64,000 nucleotides of DNA from Otis tarda (GCA_026413225.1 CM048552.1:50173001-50237000), one strand, 5' to 3'. Counted from the stretch's first letter, positions 45,250 to 60,200 are shown. The notes: a model not told the origin generated them from the sequence alone. Numbers and translations: made by a program.

Positions 45250-48200
45250 CTTGAAATTAAAAAAAAAAAAAAAAATAAAGTGGCTCCAGGAGCAAGAATG
45301 ACACTTTCTTTAATTAATGATATTAAAGTTAAAATTGTGAAGTCCAAAATATCCTTATTCATTAAATTTTACTCCTCAATGTTTTGTGGGTATTATTCTG
45401 GCATTCATGATGAACAGCATCAGCAAGAAATATGTGTGCAGGTGTTCTTCCTCTCAGATGAAGAGGCACGTAGTCCTGAGGTCTCAGTTACCAAGAGTCT
45501 GTAAAGTCAGCCTGGTCAACCTCAGCCAGCGAGATCTTCACCCTCAAAAGCTCACCAGAGTACGTAAAACTCTTTTAACCACACAAGAAATCAAGAGCAG
45601 CAATGCTGGTTTCTAATAATGAAACCATGGTGCAAGACCAACACTATGGTATTTCTTGCCCAGGAGGAGTCATTTAAAGCCTCTCAGGAGAATGACAAAG
45701 TCCAGACAATTGGGCTAAAACTGCCTGTTTGTTACATTCTGTAATGTATCATTTCGTCTTTCAAGAATTCCTTCCTATTCCAAGGAAGGCAATAGAAGCA
45801 TTCACTAGAAGCATTCCTCAGTTTCCTTCCTTTGTTCAAAGATCAAATACTCCTTGCTTAAGACTAAGGTCTGTAATGAAGGACTGTTCCAGTACCCTCT
45901 TTTGTTGTATTATTTTCACAACTTGTAATACGTCACCACCTGAGGAAGCAGGCCCAGGAGGCAAGGCAGATTATGACATTATACTGACTGGATTGAGTGA
46001 CGGTATGTTAGGACTCAGAATTAAACTCCGGAATTCATTGTGTCTACGTTGCAAGTCCTTTAGTCTCTTCTGGAGGCGTGCATATTCTTCGTAGGAAACA
46101 TTCTGCCTAGAAAATAAAAGATTTCTTATTGCTCAAAATCTTTATTATCCCAACACAGTATTCTTTATTATGCCTAGAAAGGAACACTATATACCACAAA
46201 AAATGGAAGGTGCAAGATCTGTATATATTCTTCTGCCTAAATGTTTATCTAAAAGTCCCTCTACACATGAAGCGATCTGCTGTGTTACAGATTAGAATAT
46301 ACATGGAATAAATTAAGCTTTCAGTACGCGTTCACAGTAGTGAGCCACAGGAGACACATTAAATTATTTGAATCAAGCCCTCCATAGGTGCTCAATGAAG
46401 AGGAAAAAAAAAAAATAAATAGGAGTGTGTCTTTCAAAGAGGATATTAAATCTGTTTCTCCTGCAATTCTAAAGACTTTTTTTCTGTCTTCCATTTAATT
46501 TTACATACTGTAATGTCAACTTTAACACTGCTTCATTGCCACACCTCCTTTTTCACAAGCTTCCTTGTTTTGAAAGGATTCCTGTAACTGCATCTATCAG
46601 ACATTTTCCCCTCATTTCTCCCCCAAGAGACCGCCCTGCAGTTGTCTTATATAAGCTCTTAACTGCCCATCCTAAATGGATTCCATTCAAAGAATTCTAG
46701 TACTGAAAATGCCATCAGACTCGACTCCAATTACTAAACCAAGCATCATGTATCCTCAAAATTACTTTATATTTGTAAGTCAGATCTTGGGCATATATTA
46801 TTTTTCAAGTTAAGAAAAAGCAAACTTTATTACCTATTTAGCACCTGATTTTCTTTTTCTAGCTCTTCTATCTTGGCTTCCAAGAGTTCTAGTTTCTCTC
46901 GCATCCTCCTTTGTTTATTATCACTGAGAGTCTTTCTCTGTCAAATAGACATTTCAAACAGGTAAGTAATACCTTGATAGATTAGATTCTGTAAAAATTA
47001 GATCTACACTGTACACTGTTTCAAGCTGTGAGAGTTTTTCGGGTTTTCCTTCCTTAGAGGTGCTATGTTGTTTGAAGGTTCTGAATCCCCATGACAGGAA
47101 ACAGAAGAGATGGGAAATGATCCACAGCTGTGACTGAAAGATGCACAACTGTCAGTCACTCGTTGGTCAGTGACTTACTGTACTAACAAACACGAACTGT
47201 ATTTGAGAATTACAAAACTTATTCTTTAAATGACCCTGTATAAATAAATAAAAGCATGCTGCTTTCTTTTATTTTTCCTCATGTTGACCTCAACTTTTTA
47301 CAACCTTAAAAGCTAGCAGTAGGTTTCATAACCTGTATACATCCAATGCGTAAAACTGCCAATTAATCTTCAGCTTTTATAAACAATCAAACAGCTTTTC
47401 CTTTCAAGTTACTTCATAAAAAAGCAAGCTTAGGAGAAGATATTAATTAATATTAATTATTAATATTAATTAATTAATATTCCATCTAGGAAAAGTAGAA
47501 CATAATTTGTCTAGTATCTGAAACATCATCCTTACTATGAAGGAGTCCACCCCATAAATAACTGTATACACACAAGCATGCAAAAAAAAAAAAAGCCTCA
47601 CAAAGTCTTTGCTGACATTATAACAAAGTTGTTGAGTGTAATACTCTTTGCATATCACTTCAACCTATTTCTGTGCTAATCTTGAAGAATCTGATATATT
47701 TTATTACATACAGTAGACTACAAATAAACTCTTAATATTGAAACCATTCTAGCTGGCCAAAGTGAAGCTGAACTTTTCATTAACTGGATCATTCATAGAG
47801 GAAGAGTCAACATGCCTTTTTCTGAGCAACAGCAGCTCGACACAGCTTGTTCTTCATTTGATTGTATTTCTCTTCTATCTCTGTGTTGCGCTGAGTAAGC
47901 ACATGCTTCTCCTCCAACCACTCTATACGTTTGTATTCCAAAGTCCTTTGAAAAAATCAGGTTAAAAGATCAAGAAGTTATATAAGCAGCGCGTTGGATT
48001 AATGCCTTAAGGCTCTTAAAACAGGTGTATCCTTTCACAACTCCTAACTTGATATACTTGAAGGATCTGATTTAAATTTGATTGTGCTCAAGATTCACCA
48101 AAATTGAATGTGTGCATTAACATCATCCTACATTTTTTTCAACTATGAGGCAAATTCTGAAAATTGATTCCAACAAGCTAGTTAATTGTAGGCTGCTCGT

Positions 48201-51200
48201 TGGTTTGGCATGATGCCAAACCGTCCACAGGAAGTTTTTCAATTCAGATCAAATAATCACACTGGAACACGGGAGTAGACACCTATGCCAAACATCAGTT
48301 GTCAGAAGAGCTGACAACCACCTGCTCTGTTTGGGAGGTAAGATGTAAGAGAAAAGGTTGCTGCCCTGTGCAATCTATTACGCCTCTGTAACACAGAAGT
48401 ACACACTTGACTACTGTGTGCTCCCAACCAGAACAAACACCAACACAACAGGAAGCTCCCGCTGATATGGTTCCTAGACAGCATTCCAGCTGAATACACA
48501 CCACCACCATCATACATCATATCTGTTTAGACCTTTGCATGGTTAAAACATACTAAAATGAGGCTGTGTTCTCTAGCTGTGGATAGGAAAGGAGGCAGTT
48601 TCTCTCTGCTGACTTGTTTGTTTGGACTATCTGCATTCTGGGACAAAGTAGACAAGAACTAACTGCATATTTAACTACATTACTGTTTTAAAAAATCAAA
48701 TAGTGAGATTCTGTCCAAGGCTTGGTATCAGTGCATCCATACCATTTCAATCCTGGGCTGATGCAGTTTCCCTACTGGGACTCTGAATGAATGCCCACAA
48801 ATTTCTCACCAAACAGCCTTTCCCTCCCCAACAGCAGAAGTATTAGGAATCACCTAATAAGTGGGATCCGGCCCACTTGGTACCCAGCACAGTTCTTTCA
48901 GCAGACCCAGCATGGTTTGTACCTTGCTGCTTGCTGACTGTAAATAACTACTACTACCCAGGAACCAAAGAGCTTTCTTGAAAAGCACTGCTTAACAGTA
49001 AAAGAATTTAAATTGAGACAGTAGCTAAAAATGTCATGAGATTATTTTTTTTTAAAATGCCACTAACACTGTTCCTGAAATGCTTAATAAATGCCTGTTT
49101 GAGCTCATCTCTGATCTGTATCAGTCTCATAGTTTGCCTTCAGCCCTTTTTCTCATTTCACATCTTCATTTCGAAGTCTAAGACTGACACAGCCAGGCAG
49201 GCAGCTGCTTTGCCTGCTTATGGCTCAACTGGCGTTATCCTATTTATCTGAAACTTTTAATCTTAGGCTTTCTATCTTTTGGTCCCTACTTCACTTCCTT
49301 TTTAGGCCAAGTTGTTTTGGTGCAACTTAACTCCTGGTTCAAGCTCGTAACAATTACTGAACAGAGGAAGGAAATCCTATCACCCACAGAGTCAGCAAAA
49401 GGATGGACACATGTCCCAAGGTTCCCAGGTAACAGTAGGACAGACCTGGAGGACTTACGTGTATGCTGCAAAGCTGCTTAATTTCTGCAGTATCAGCCTT
49501 GGTGCATCTCCATTATCTACATACTAATACAACGCTCTCCGAGGGCTGCCAAGTTCCTTTCACTGCTTTCCCAGGAAAACCTGCTCTTGGTTTATGGCCC
49601 ATAAATGGCCTACGGTCCATAAATATGTAAATGACATTGACAGTCTCACACAAATAACAGTGACAATCTCACTCAAAATAAGAATACCCCTTCCTAAAGC
49701 AAACATCCAAAGCATTTAACATGGTACTTGACAACTGAATGTACTCTGCAGTCCCAATGCAGTAATTTCTTCAAATATTAAACTGAAAAAGCAGTGCTTA
49801 AACTAATGACAACAAAGCAGTTGCTGCACCAATTTGTAGCAGAAGAGATGTTAAAAGAAAAAATGCCTTATATCTTTTGGAAGTTTTCTATTTAATCTGG
49901 GACACTGACTTTTTCAAAAACTCACCACACAATAATCCAGTACTTTGGTTATTAGCCTAGGAAATACTAAATAGCCATTTCAGACTAACTGACAAATTAA
50001 TCTTAAAATTTCAGGAAAGTGTTCATTGCTATATGGAGTCTGAACAAGATTTTGTTTCCTTCAGTATTTATTAGCTTATTTTGCTGGTATGTGGTCAAGC
50101 TTGTGCAAAAAAAGGAAAGTGTTTCTTTTTAATTTTGATGAAAGCAACTACAAGATATCCCATAAGCTTTTTATATGCCTCGTATCAGATAAAACAATCT
50201 AGTGGGAGGGGGAAAAAAAGAAGTATATACACATATACAGACTGGGTCCCTGAAACCTTATCAAAGCATAATACAATGCTTAAACACTTTTTTCACCCTT
50301 AATGCTTAAACACTCTTAGAACAACTATGTAAAACTCTAGATCCATTTAAAATAATGTAAGTTTGACATTCACTTCAGTATAAATAGGATTTCATTTTAT
50401 ACAAATAGTGTATTCCACTAGTCAAGAATTAATTGTAACAGACATGAATGGAAACAAACACCTATTTTTGAAGTTATCACAAGCAAAGCTTTTATACATA
50501 TTGCACATAACAGAAGGTATAGCCATTTTTTACAATTGTCCAATATTTCCTGTTCATTTTTTATTTCTGACTTTATTCAGAATCTACAATCCATAGTAAG
50601 TAATCCATGTGAAAGGAACACAAGCAATGTGAAAAAGAAAAGTAAAGCCAAAAGGAAGAAAAAAAAGTTACTTCTCTGTTTCCAGCTGGGCTTTTTCTGC
50701 CTGAGTCCTTGCATGTTGACATTCTTGTTTCAATCTTTCTATTATTTCCTTCAGCTTCTGATTAGACTCCACTAAATCATTTTCTGATTGAGAAAGTGAA
50801 GCAAGCTGGAGTTGCATGTCGTGAATTTGCTACAAAGAAATTAATTTTTTCCATTTGAGAAGATATGCAAATAACAATTAATTCTGAGATACTGAGACAG
50901 AGCAAAATGCAGGCACCAACTGGCTGCATTAGCTTTTCATAAGCCTTTCTTATTAGTTCCTTTTCTTCTCACTCAACAGCTTCTCCAGAAGCTTTACAGT
51001 GAATCACTACTAAGTAGACAAAGAAGGTTTTCTACTGTAGTTAATATGAGAAAGAGAAAGGAAGGCAAGAGTCTTCAGTCACTGTGTCCCCCAGAACTTA
51101 AGAAATCCAATATTAAGCTTCAGGGCTGAACAGAACCAGAGCACCACACATCCAGTAGCAGAGCTGTGGACCTACCCTTATAACCCACAACGTGTTACAG

Positions 51201-54200
51201 CCCACAGTGGCTGTACCAACCAGTTCACAAAAACAAGTATAGAGTCTGGAAAGTGCAACCTCTGCAGTCAGCACACAGAAAGGATGATTCCCTTTCCTTT
51301 TCCTCACATGCACACTCAGATACCTCAATTTCTGATTTCTGGAGGAAAAAAAGATACTGCCTTGAACTTCAAGTGCACACAGCTTGCAGACTACTTCAAT
51401 ACACAGCTACATTCTTACCTACCAAATAACACCCTGGGCAAGCAGGAGTTAAAAGAATTAAGGCTTATTTTCAACACTGCCATCAATTCACTCTGCAATA
51501 GAAATATACCTCTTTACACTAGTTTATTCATTTATGAAACATCTGTTAAGCACTTCAAGAACCTGAGATGAGAGATGCAGTGTAAATGCAAAGCATTACC
51601 TAGAAACAATTTATAAGTCTCCATGGAAACTGAATCTCCAGTTAAATAGTGCATAACCGGATTCAATATACCAGTCTATAAACATTCAGCTTTGAAATCC
51701 TTGGTACCCACAAACCACATGAAGCAAAAAGCTGTAATCCATTTATAAAGGTCCAGGAAAGCATGACTGATTTCTGAACACTTTCGCTTTTAAATATCTG
51801 TTGTATGCATTTTGTCCCTCGGGAAAATAAAAGCCTTAAAAAATGCAATCTAATCTTCAAACACTGTACATGGTAACTGCAGGAAAGATTGTATTTCTCT
51901 ATAAAACATTACAATGCAATAAAATCTTACCTGTTTCATATCAGCACTTTCACGTTTCTTTTCTTCCAACTCCTCTGTCTGAATAGCTTGCTGTTGAATT
52001 TTTAACCTAAAATTGTATAAGACATCCTTATTTTTATCTAATTAAAATACAGATGTTAGAAGTTAGGACAAATCAGTGTGACAATAGAATATATTGCATA
52101 ATTTGAAAGGATGATAAATATTTAACTAAACAATGATTAAAAATATATTTTTATTGATTATTAGAATTCAGATAGGAGTAAGAAATATATTGATTTGTTT
52201 GGTTTTGGAGTATGACTTTTGCTCATTTTATCATACCGACCTTCATACAAATACTATAGTAAAATAACTTCATATAATAACCAACTCAAGGAGATATCGT
52301 ATTAGGGTCTCAGTTTGCCAGCTGCTAATATGGTGCTATTGTGGAAAGAGAAATGGTTTACTCTCATGCTGGGGCTATGCCAGCAGCCAACATGGACCCA
52401 ATTTGAACAAATATGAGCACTGCAAATCTTTAAAATGTTTGTTAAAATAATATAAATTTTAAATATCTGGATGAAAAACATTGTTTTGTTTGTTTTTTTT
52501 TAAACAGCACATTTTTAATTCTGCCCTTTTTTTACACAATGCAAAAGATAATTTTGTTTAATGCATCATAATGAACATTTGCATACTTATGAACACTAAA
52601 CTTTTATACTGACTACTGTAAAAACATTAGGGAGGAAAAAATGAGAAATTTGTGTTAAGGTTAGAAAAGCCACACTACCGCAAACGCTGAAGTTCCTTTT
52701 TGCTAGATTCTTCTGCCATCTGTACAACACGCAGTTTCTCTTCATACTGATCCTTTTCAGATTGTCTCCAAGTATCTTGTTCTAGTTTCATCTTCTCTAG
52801 ATCAGCTAGTCTGTTCTCGAGTTCTAACCTGAGACATTATTCAACATGTACACAAGAATCACAACAAAATGCCAGAAGTGTTTAGTTGTTAAGTATGACA
52901 TTTTTTCAAGTTACTCAAAACACTCTTCTTTTAGAAGTTGAGCAGTAAATCAACAAACATACTTTTCATCCTGTAAGGCTGCAATTTTTTCAAAAACTTC
53001 CTCTTTGGCAGCTTGCACTTTACGAATTAGCTCCCGATCCTTTTCTACTAAAAGCACCTTATGACGTTCAACAGCTGCCTTAAGAATTTCCTTGTCTGAC
53101 AGCAATCCTGCATTATACATTAAAAAAAGTTAAAATGTCATATAAATATATATAAATGTTAAAATAGGCAGGGACAAGAGATGCAAATTAAAAACTTGTG
53201 ACCAAGACACCTGTGTTCACTGGCAAATAAACCAACATACTATAACAATGACTCCTGGTTATTTAGCTAATTCAGTGATGCAAACTGAATTCCACAGCGA
53301 GTTCAGGTCAGCTTACATCTTGTCTGTATTTATTTTCATATTTCATAGGGTCCAACATTTTTAGTTTGCGATATACTGTAAATGCGTTGTCAATACAGAA
53401 AACACCACTTTTTAATATTAAGTTCTCTAAGAGCAACTAAAGCAAGTGAACAGAAACAACTATTCCAGGAAGACAAAGGTACTTTTTTGGGGTTATGGCG
53501 AATCAGTGAGGATAGTCCACTTAAAAGCTGTGCAGCTATTTAAATCATCAACACATAACTAGTACTAGAAAGTTTTGGTCTTTTCACTTTAGAAGGCTAT
53601 TTCAAGTTGCCCACACACTCAGCTGTACCAGGTAGCTTGAAACGTTGCCTATTTTCTTCAAAGAACGACCTAGAAATTGTATTTTGTTTCACATGGCAGC
53701 CTTACCCAATTGTTACCATTTCCACGGACACAGAATCAGAAAACAAAACAAGCCCTACGGTATATTAAGGTTCCAAGCACAGCATGAAAGACTCTAGAAT
53801 TTGGCAGTAATAGAAAAAATAACCATATGAAGTACGTGATTTGAAACAGATTATGTTCAAATTGTGTCACAAATTCACTAATTTGCATAAATGCAAAATT
53901 GTTCTGTAACTGTTCTTAATCTAGTAGAGCAGCTGAAACAACATAGTTATTTCAGATGCAAAATTAATTGTCAGATATGTGACCCAGACCAGACATAGAA
54001 GGTGAAGACTGCTGGGGAATGTTTAGAGGAAAAATAATTGTAGTATTCTAACTACAAGTTACAAAGAAAGCATTAGAAATTAATTGCACGTTTTACCATC
54101 CATTTCACTTTGAATCTTGTTTCTCTCTCTTTCTACCTCACTCTTTGTTCTTGCTGCCTCCAGTTTGACATTTGTTACCTCCAATTTATGTGAATGTTTA

Positions 54201-57200
54201 AGTTCTTCTACCTATGAATTAGAAAAAAAAAAAACAAACCAACTAAAATAAATATATTTGAAGCTTTACTGTAAGTTTTTCATGTGATACTTTCCTAACA
54301 AGAAAATCTGCCAAATAATCGTGGACTATGCTTGTTTTAGACATACCTTGAATTTTTTTTTTCTTCATCCACTGCTTTCCTGAAGCCAGTCCAGAACGTC
54401 CACTCTTGTAGATAATTTTTAATGGTGATTATACAGATAAGGTAACACTAAAGCTACTGACATGAACTGATTCCCCAAATCATAATCAGTGCTATTACAG
54501 GTTTTTATTAATTCCTCAAGTCACACACTAAAGATTATTGAAAGAGCTGTCAGTCATTTTGAAATGCAAGTTCTATATATTCCCTGATCAAAAAATTCAA
54601 GTGCTTAAACACAACATATATTCCAGGAACGAGGTTGTCTGACTATTGACATGTATTTCATCATTAACCAGCTAGTTATTACAAGTACAGTGTAGAAAAG
54701 TTACTCTTAAGAAGCCTTGGTGATATATGCACAGATGCACAGAATTGCCTGTGAAAACTTGGTTTCTGAGTAAATACTACACATTCTACAAGCTAGCCTC
54801 TGAATATTGGGGTATTTCTGAAAAGACTACTCATTAGAAATATGTTGCTATGACGCTGATCCAAATTGCATAAGATCCTGATGTCTCACTAACTCAAGTA
54901 TTAGCATGTCAGTTTACACATGGTTCATTTCTGACTAAAGATCCCTCAGAGTCAAGCTAAAACAAAGTTTCAATTTGATCTCCCAAAGTAAAACAAAACA
55001 CTGACATGCAAAACCATATTATTAATTGCTCTCTCAAGTAATTTCAATATGGTAACTAACTATAGTCTCTCTGACCTCCTAGAGTGCTACACAACTTTCT
55101 CAAAATCGAGGTCTTCATACTTTTAAAGTGCATTTTAAATCAAATACTTCTCTACAACTGTGACATACACATCAAATGGCCTCCTAAAAACACGAGCTTT
55201 AAGAACATTAAATCAAAGACAATTACTGCTTGCGTGGAAACTTTCTGTAGTTTAGGTATTTGTACGCAGTAATTACACGGTCAATGAGAATTAAATATCT
55301 AGAGGAAAGCTCTTATAATGAAAATCCATTCACAATGACAAATGTAATTACAACCTGCTACCATATACAAGTGGCAAAAGGTTAAGAATGACACAGTAGC
55401 TTATTAAGTAACTACACAGTGGATTTGGATGCTTAAATACTAAGTTGAGAACACTTCAGGGCAACTTGCAAATATTTAAGGTGGCTTTTTTAAGGCACAA
55501 AATCTAGAAGACAAACGCATGCACCTGTGCTCAGGAATAAGTTTGAGTGAGTGCAGAAAGGGGTGGAGGTTAGTATAGAAAGTTTCTACTTTCCACCCTT
55601 CAAGAAACACCACTGAACATTTTAATTTTCTCCTGCTCATGGAGCTGACCAGAGAACAAGTTGATACAAAAAGCAGAGACTGTAACAATCTTCTGTATAC
55701 TCTGATAGACAATTGATGAAAAATGTTTAACAGACATTTTCCCCTCCTTTTTTATTTATTTATGAGGGACAAGTATGACACATTGTATAAAGAGGCTTTA
55801 AATACTGATATAGGTATATCCTATTCTTACACTAAGTTAGAACTTTTTTGGATTAAGGACCCAAATGAAATGCTTCATACTCATAAATGTGAGCTGCAAA
55901 GCCTGCTTTGAATTAAATCTGAGATCGTTAAAGAACAGCTATGGAAAAAGTTAAAGTTTTCTTCTGTATTTTATCTTTCTTGAGGCATATTATGACAATG
56001 TAAACTGCTGTACCCATACAAAGCATGTGTCAGTGTCATTTTGGAAAGTATATTCAGAAATGCAGGATAGTTTTAAGTCAGAGAGCTTAAAATAATTCTG
56101 CATTCAGCTAGATATGCAAGACCAAAGTTACCAGCTTTACAGTTACTTCAGAAGTAACTAAAGCCTCTCCAGAAAGGTAAGAAAACATGGGCAATTAAAT
56201 TAAATTTGCTACTAGGAACTGACAGATGTGATAAAAATTTATTACCCAGTATTCTCTCCAGAAAGGAGGGAATAGGAGACAGCAGAAAGCTAATATTTAC
56301 CCAAGTAACTATTTCATTAGGGCTAGTATCCTGACTCAAATTCACAGAAATCAATTTAAGTATTCTGCAACATTTGAAGGTAAAACTGTTTACTAGTGTT
56401 TTGATTTTTCTTGTTTAATCAAATAATCACATATGAAATTGCATAAAGGATCTGTCTTTTTTAAAGTTGTGTAGCTGAGGAGTCACTGCAACAAGACAAA
56501 ACTCAATCTGGCATCCATACTAACCTAATTATGCTGAAACGTTAAACAGTGATGTCAAGTTTCTTAAGCACTTTCAGGTTTTCCCTAAACTTGAAGCCTT
56601 CTGATCTTTTTTTTCTTAAGTATTTTTCCAGAAATTTCTCTAAGATCTCAGGAAAAAAAAGCATACAAACATAGAACAAAACCTCAAAAGATACTCAAAC
56701 ATTTTGCAAAACAATGATCTAGTTAAAATGATACAATGCAGCACTGTACAGAAATGTTTCTGTACAAGCTAACCTGGCATTAGCCCAAGAAGAACGCTAT
56801 GCTAATGTGACTGTCCTGCTTCCAATATAACCTAAATTTCCACAGGTGATTCCAGTGCAGCTTGCTTCCTGTACCTAACACAGTCCATTCAGAGGATACT
56901 TTTAAAGATCTCCAGAAGCCATAGCTTCTTTAAAGCTCTGTTGCACTTTACGCACTTCATGAAAAAGTAATGCTTGCTTCCACCAAATAAGGCTGACTAT
57001 TTTCCATCAAATAAGGCTGGTACTAAAATCATGAATATAAAGACACCTCTTCTGTTTAGAAAAGAGATCTAGAAAATTAAACAAAAAGACCATAACCTCT
57101 ATCTTTAGAGATACTTTTAGGGATTAATTTTCTCCTTTAATGTCACATATTCTATATATTCCAACTGAAATTGGGAAAAAAATTCCAAACATACTTTATG

Positions 57201-60200
57201 TCACAGCAGAAGACATTATTACTTTATTCCTAATGTAAAATATAAACAGAAAACCTAAACATAACAGGATATGAAAAATGTATTTCAGATACCATAAAAG
57301 CACTTACTTTAGCAGCTAAGGAATTGACTTCTCGTTCAGATTTGTGAAGTTTGCTAGTTAAGAGAATGTTTTGCTCATGACTCATCCGCAGTTCTTTCTC
57401 AAGTCGATCAATCTGTAGTTCAGCAGATTTCTTTTCTGCCTTGAATAAAGGAGGTATTTGTAAGGTTTTTGGACTAGGGCTGTCTCTTGCTATTCACTTG
57501 AAAGATTCAATTGATCTGGGCTTTCAGATATTACTGACTCTTTATATTATATAATGATACAGTATATAAATATTTATCTTTGTTCAAGAACATGTTCCAA
57601 TACAACAAGGGTCTTGCATTTTACTCAAAAGTCACAACTGTTTTTACTAACACTGCTTACACAGAATCACACGCATTTTCAATCCCACTTCATGAGAGGC
57701 AGAGATAATCTGACTTGGTTAGGGGGCAGGAGGTATTCCTATCAGTAAATTACCAGGCTGTAAACACCAGTATGACTGTAAGTGGCACTCAAAAAGAAGT
57801 CATACGTTGATTACTCAGATCATGGAGTCAATGCCAAAATTATCAGTGACTTCAGTGACAGTTATATCAGGCCAAGCATTATTCTCACTACACTCTACAA
57901 GGATGCAAAACTAAAAAAAAAAAAAAAAAAAAAAAATATCTTACCTCTAGAGACCTTGTCAAGGCCTGCATCTCAGCTAACTGTCGTACTTGTACTCTTT
58001 GAACATTTTCTGCTTGCGCACCACAATTGTCTCTTTCTGCTCTTAGTTCTGCTACTTCCGCTTCTAAACCTTTTATTTTCTGATACAGTTGTGCCTTTTC
58101 TCTGGAGAGTGCCTCCACACGTTTACTGTCCCTCATGGGATCAACAGTAAGCAGCTGATTATGGAGTTCTTCTTTATCTTTATCCAGCCTTGCAATCTGG
58201 TAGTTGTCAATCAGAAAAATAAAAGCTTTTACATTGGTTAGGTGTCAGGCAGCAACAAATATAGTAGCTGACAAGTCAAGAAAGAGTAGTAGTGTGCATT
58301 TAAAATATTAAGAAATTACATCCACATTTATTTTCTTTGAGTAGGAAAATCAACAGACCCATTCTTCAATGCCTTTTTTTTTTTTGCTTCAGTTTTCACC
58401 AATAAGGCTTGTTCTAGGGCCTCAGCTATCCCTGAGCCTGCTGTCTGTGGGAGTAAAGCAGTACCAAGAGCAGAGGAAGAAATTGTTAGGGATCATTTAA
58501 TCCATTGGACACACACAAGTCCTTGGAATGGATCCAAGCATTTTGAAGGAGCTCACTGGTATCATAACAAGGCTATTCTCCATCATCTTTGAAAAGTCAT
58601 GGCAATCAGAGATGGTTCCCGATGACTGGAAAGAGGCAGACAACACACTCATCGAGAAGAACAAAAAGGCTAAGCCAGATAACTACAGGACAGTCAGCTT
58701 CACATCAGTCTCTGTGAAGGTTATGAAGCAAAGCCTCTTAAAAGCCATTTGTAAACACATGAAAGACAAGATGATGGATAGCAGGGTTTACCAAAGGCAA
58801 ATCATGCCCAACCTACTTCTCTGCTTTCTAGAAGGAGGTGACTGGCACTGCAGACAAGGAGACAACAGTGGATCCTGTATACCTTGATTTTAACAGGGCC
58901 TTTGATACAGTTTCCCATAATCTTCTCTCTCAATAAATTGTTGAGATATGGGCTAGAAAAGTGGATGATAAAGTGGGTGGAAAACTGATTGGGCTGCCAG
59001 GCTCAAAGAGTGATGATCTGTGGTGCAAAGCCCATCTGACTGGCTGTAACTAGAGGGGTCTTTCTGAGACCAGTAGAAGGTTCAATACTGACTGATGTCC
59101 ACATTAGTGACCTGGATGTTGGGATGGAGTACGCTTTCAGCAAGCTTGCAGGTGACACCAAATTGAAGGGGAATGGTCAATGTGCTAGAAAGCAGAACTG
59201 CTATTCAGAGGGATCTGGACAGGCCAAAGGAATGGGCTGACTGGAACCTCTTCAACAAGAGCAAGTCATGCATCTGGGATGGACTAACCCAATGTAACAG
59301 TACAGGCTGGGGGCAACTGTCTAGGAAGCAGCTCCGTGGAAAAGGATCTGGGGGTCCTGGTAGACAACAAGTTGAACATTAGTCAGCAGAGTACCCTTGC
59401 TGCAAAGATGACCAACTGCATCCTGGTAGATTGGCTAGCAGATCCAGGGAAGTGATCCTTTGTCCCCTTCCAGTACTTGTAAGACTGCATCTAGAGTTTG
59501 TGTCCAGTACAAGAAGAATAATGACAAACTGGAGCAAGTCCAGTGGATGGCCACCAAGATGGTTAGGGAGTTGGGGAACATGACATATAAGGACAGGCTG
59601 AGAGAACTATGCCTCTTCAGCTTGGAGAAGAGGATATACAGGGTGATGGGAAGAGAGGCAATGGACACAAGTTGGAACATGTGAAATTCCAATTAGATAT
59701 TAGGAAAAAAAGTTTACCACGAAGATGGTTGAATACTGGAATCGTTTGCCCGGAAAGGTTGTGGAATCTCCATCCTCACAGATGTTCAAGACTCAAATGG
59801 ACACAGTCCTAAGTAACTCGATCTCATTACACTTCAATATTTTAAGCAGGATATTGGACTAGAAGGTCTCTTCCAACTTATATTATGATTCCACAATTCT
59901 ATAACCACAACAGAACTCAAATTTGCTAGTAACTCAAGAGAGCCAACATGACTGGGTCTTGACATAAAATAAAGAGGAAAAAAAAAAGAAAAAAAAAATC
60001 TGTTATAAGGTAGTACAATAGGTACAAACTAATCTCCAGGCTGTAACTAACAAACATATTATAAATATATAGATTCTAGTGTTTCAAAATGAGTTACATG
60101 GACTGAATGTAATATTGGGGGCAAAAGGGTGAGAAAGTAAGGTATAAAAGGTCTCTTGACACTTGGAGACTAGTCCAAACTGTGATCTGCAGCAGTGCTT

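Noticed and set aside
45729-46094. 121-residue + frame opposite a CEP83 exon
   Set aside because: Antisense shadow of the CEP83 coding exon and its intron.
58528-58887. Possible host gene with reverse-transcriptase-like residues
   Set aside because: It is the frame-broken CR1 element, not a host or viral gene.
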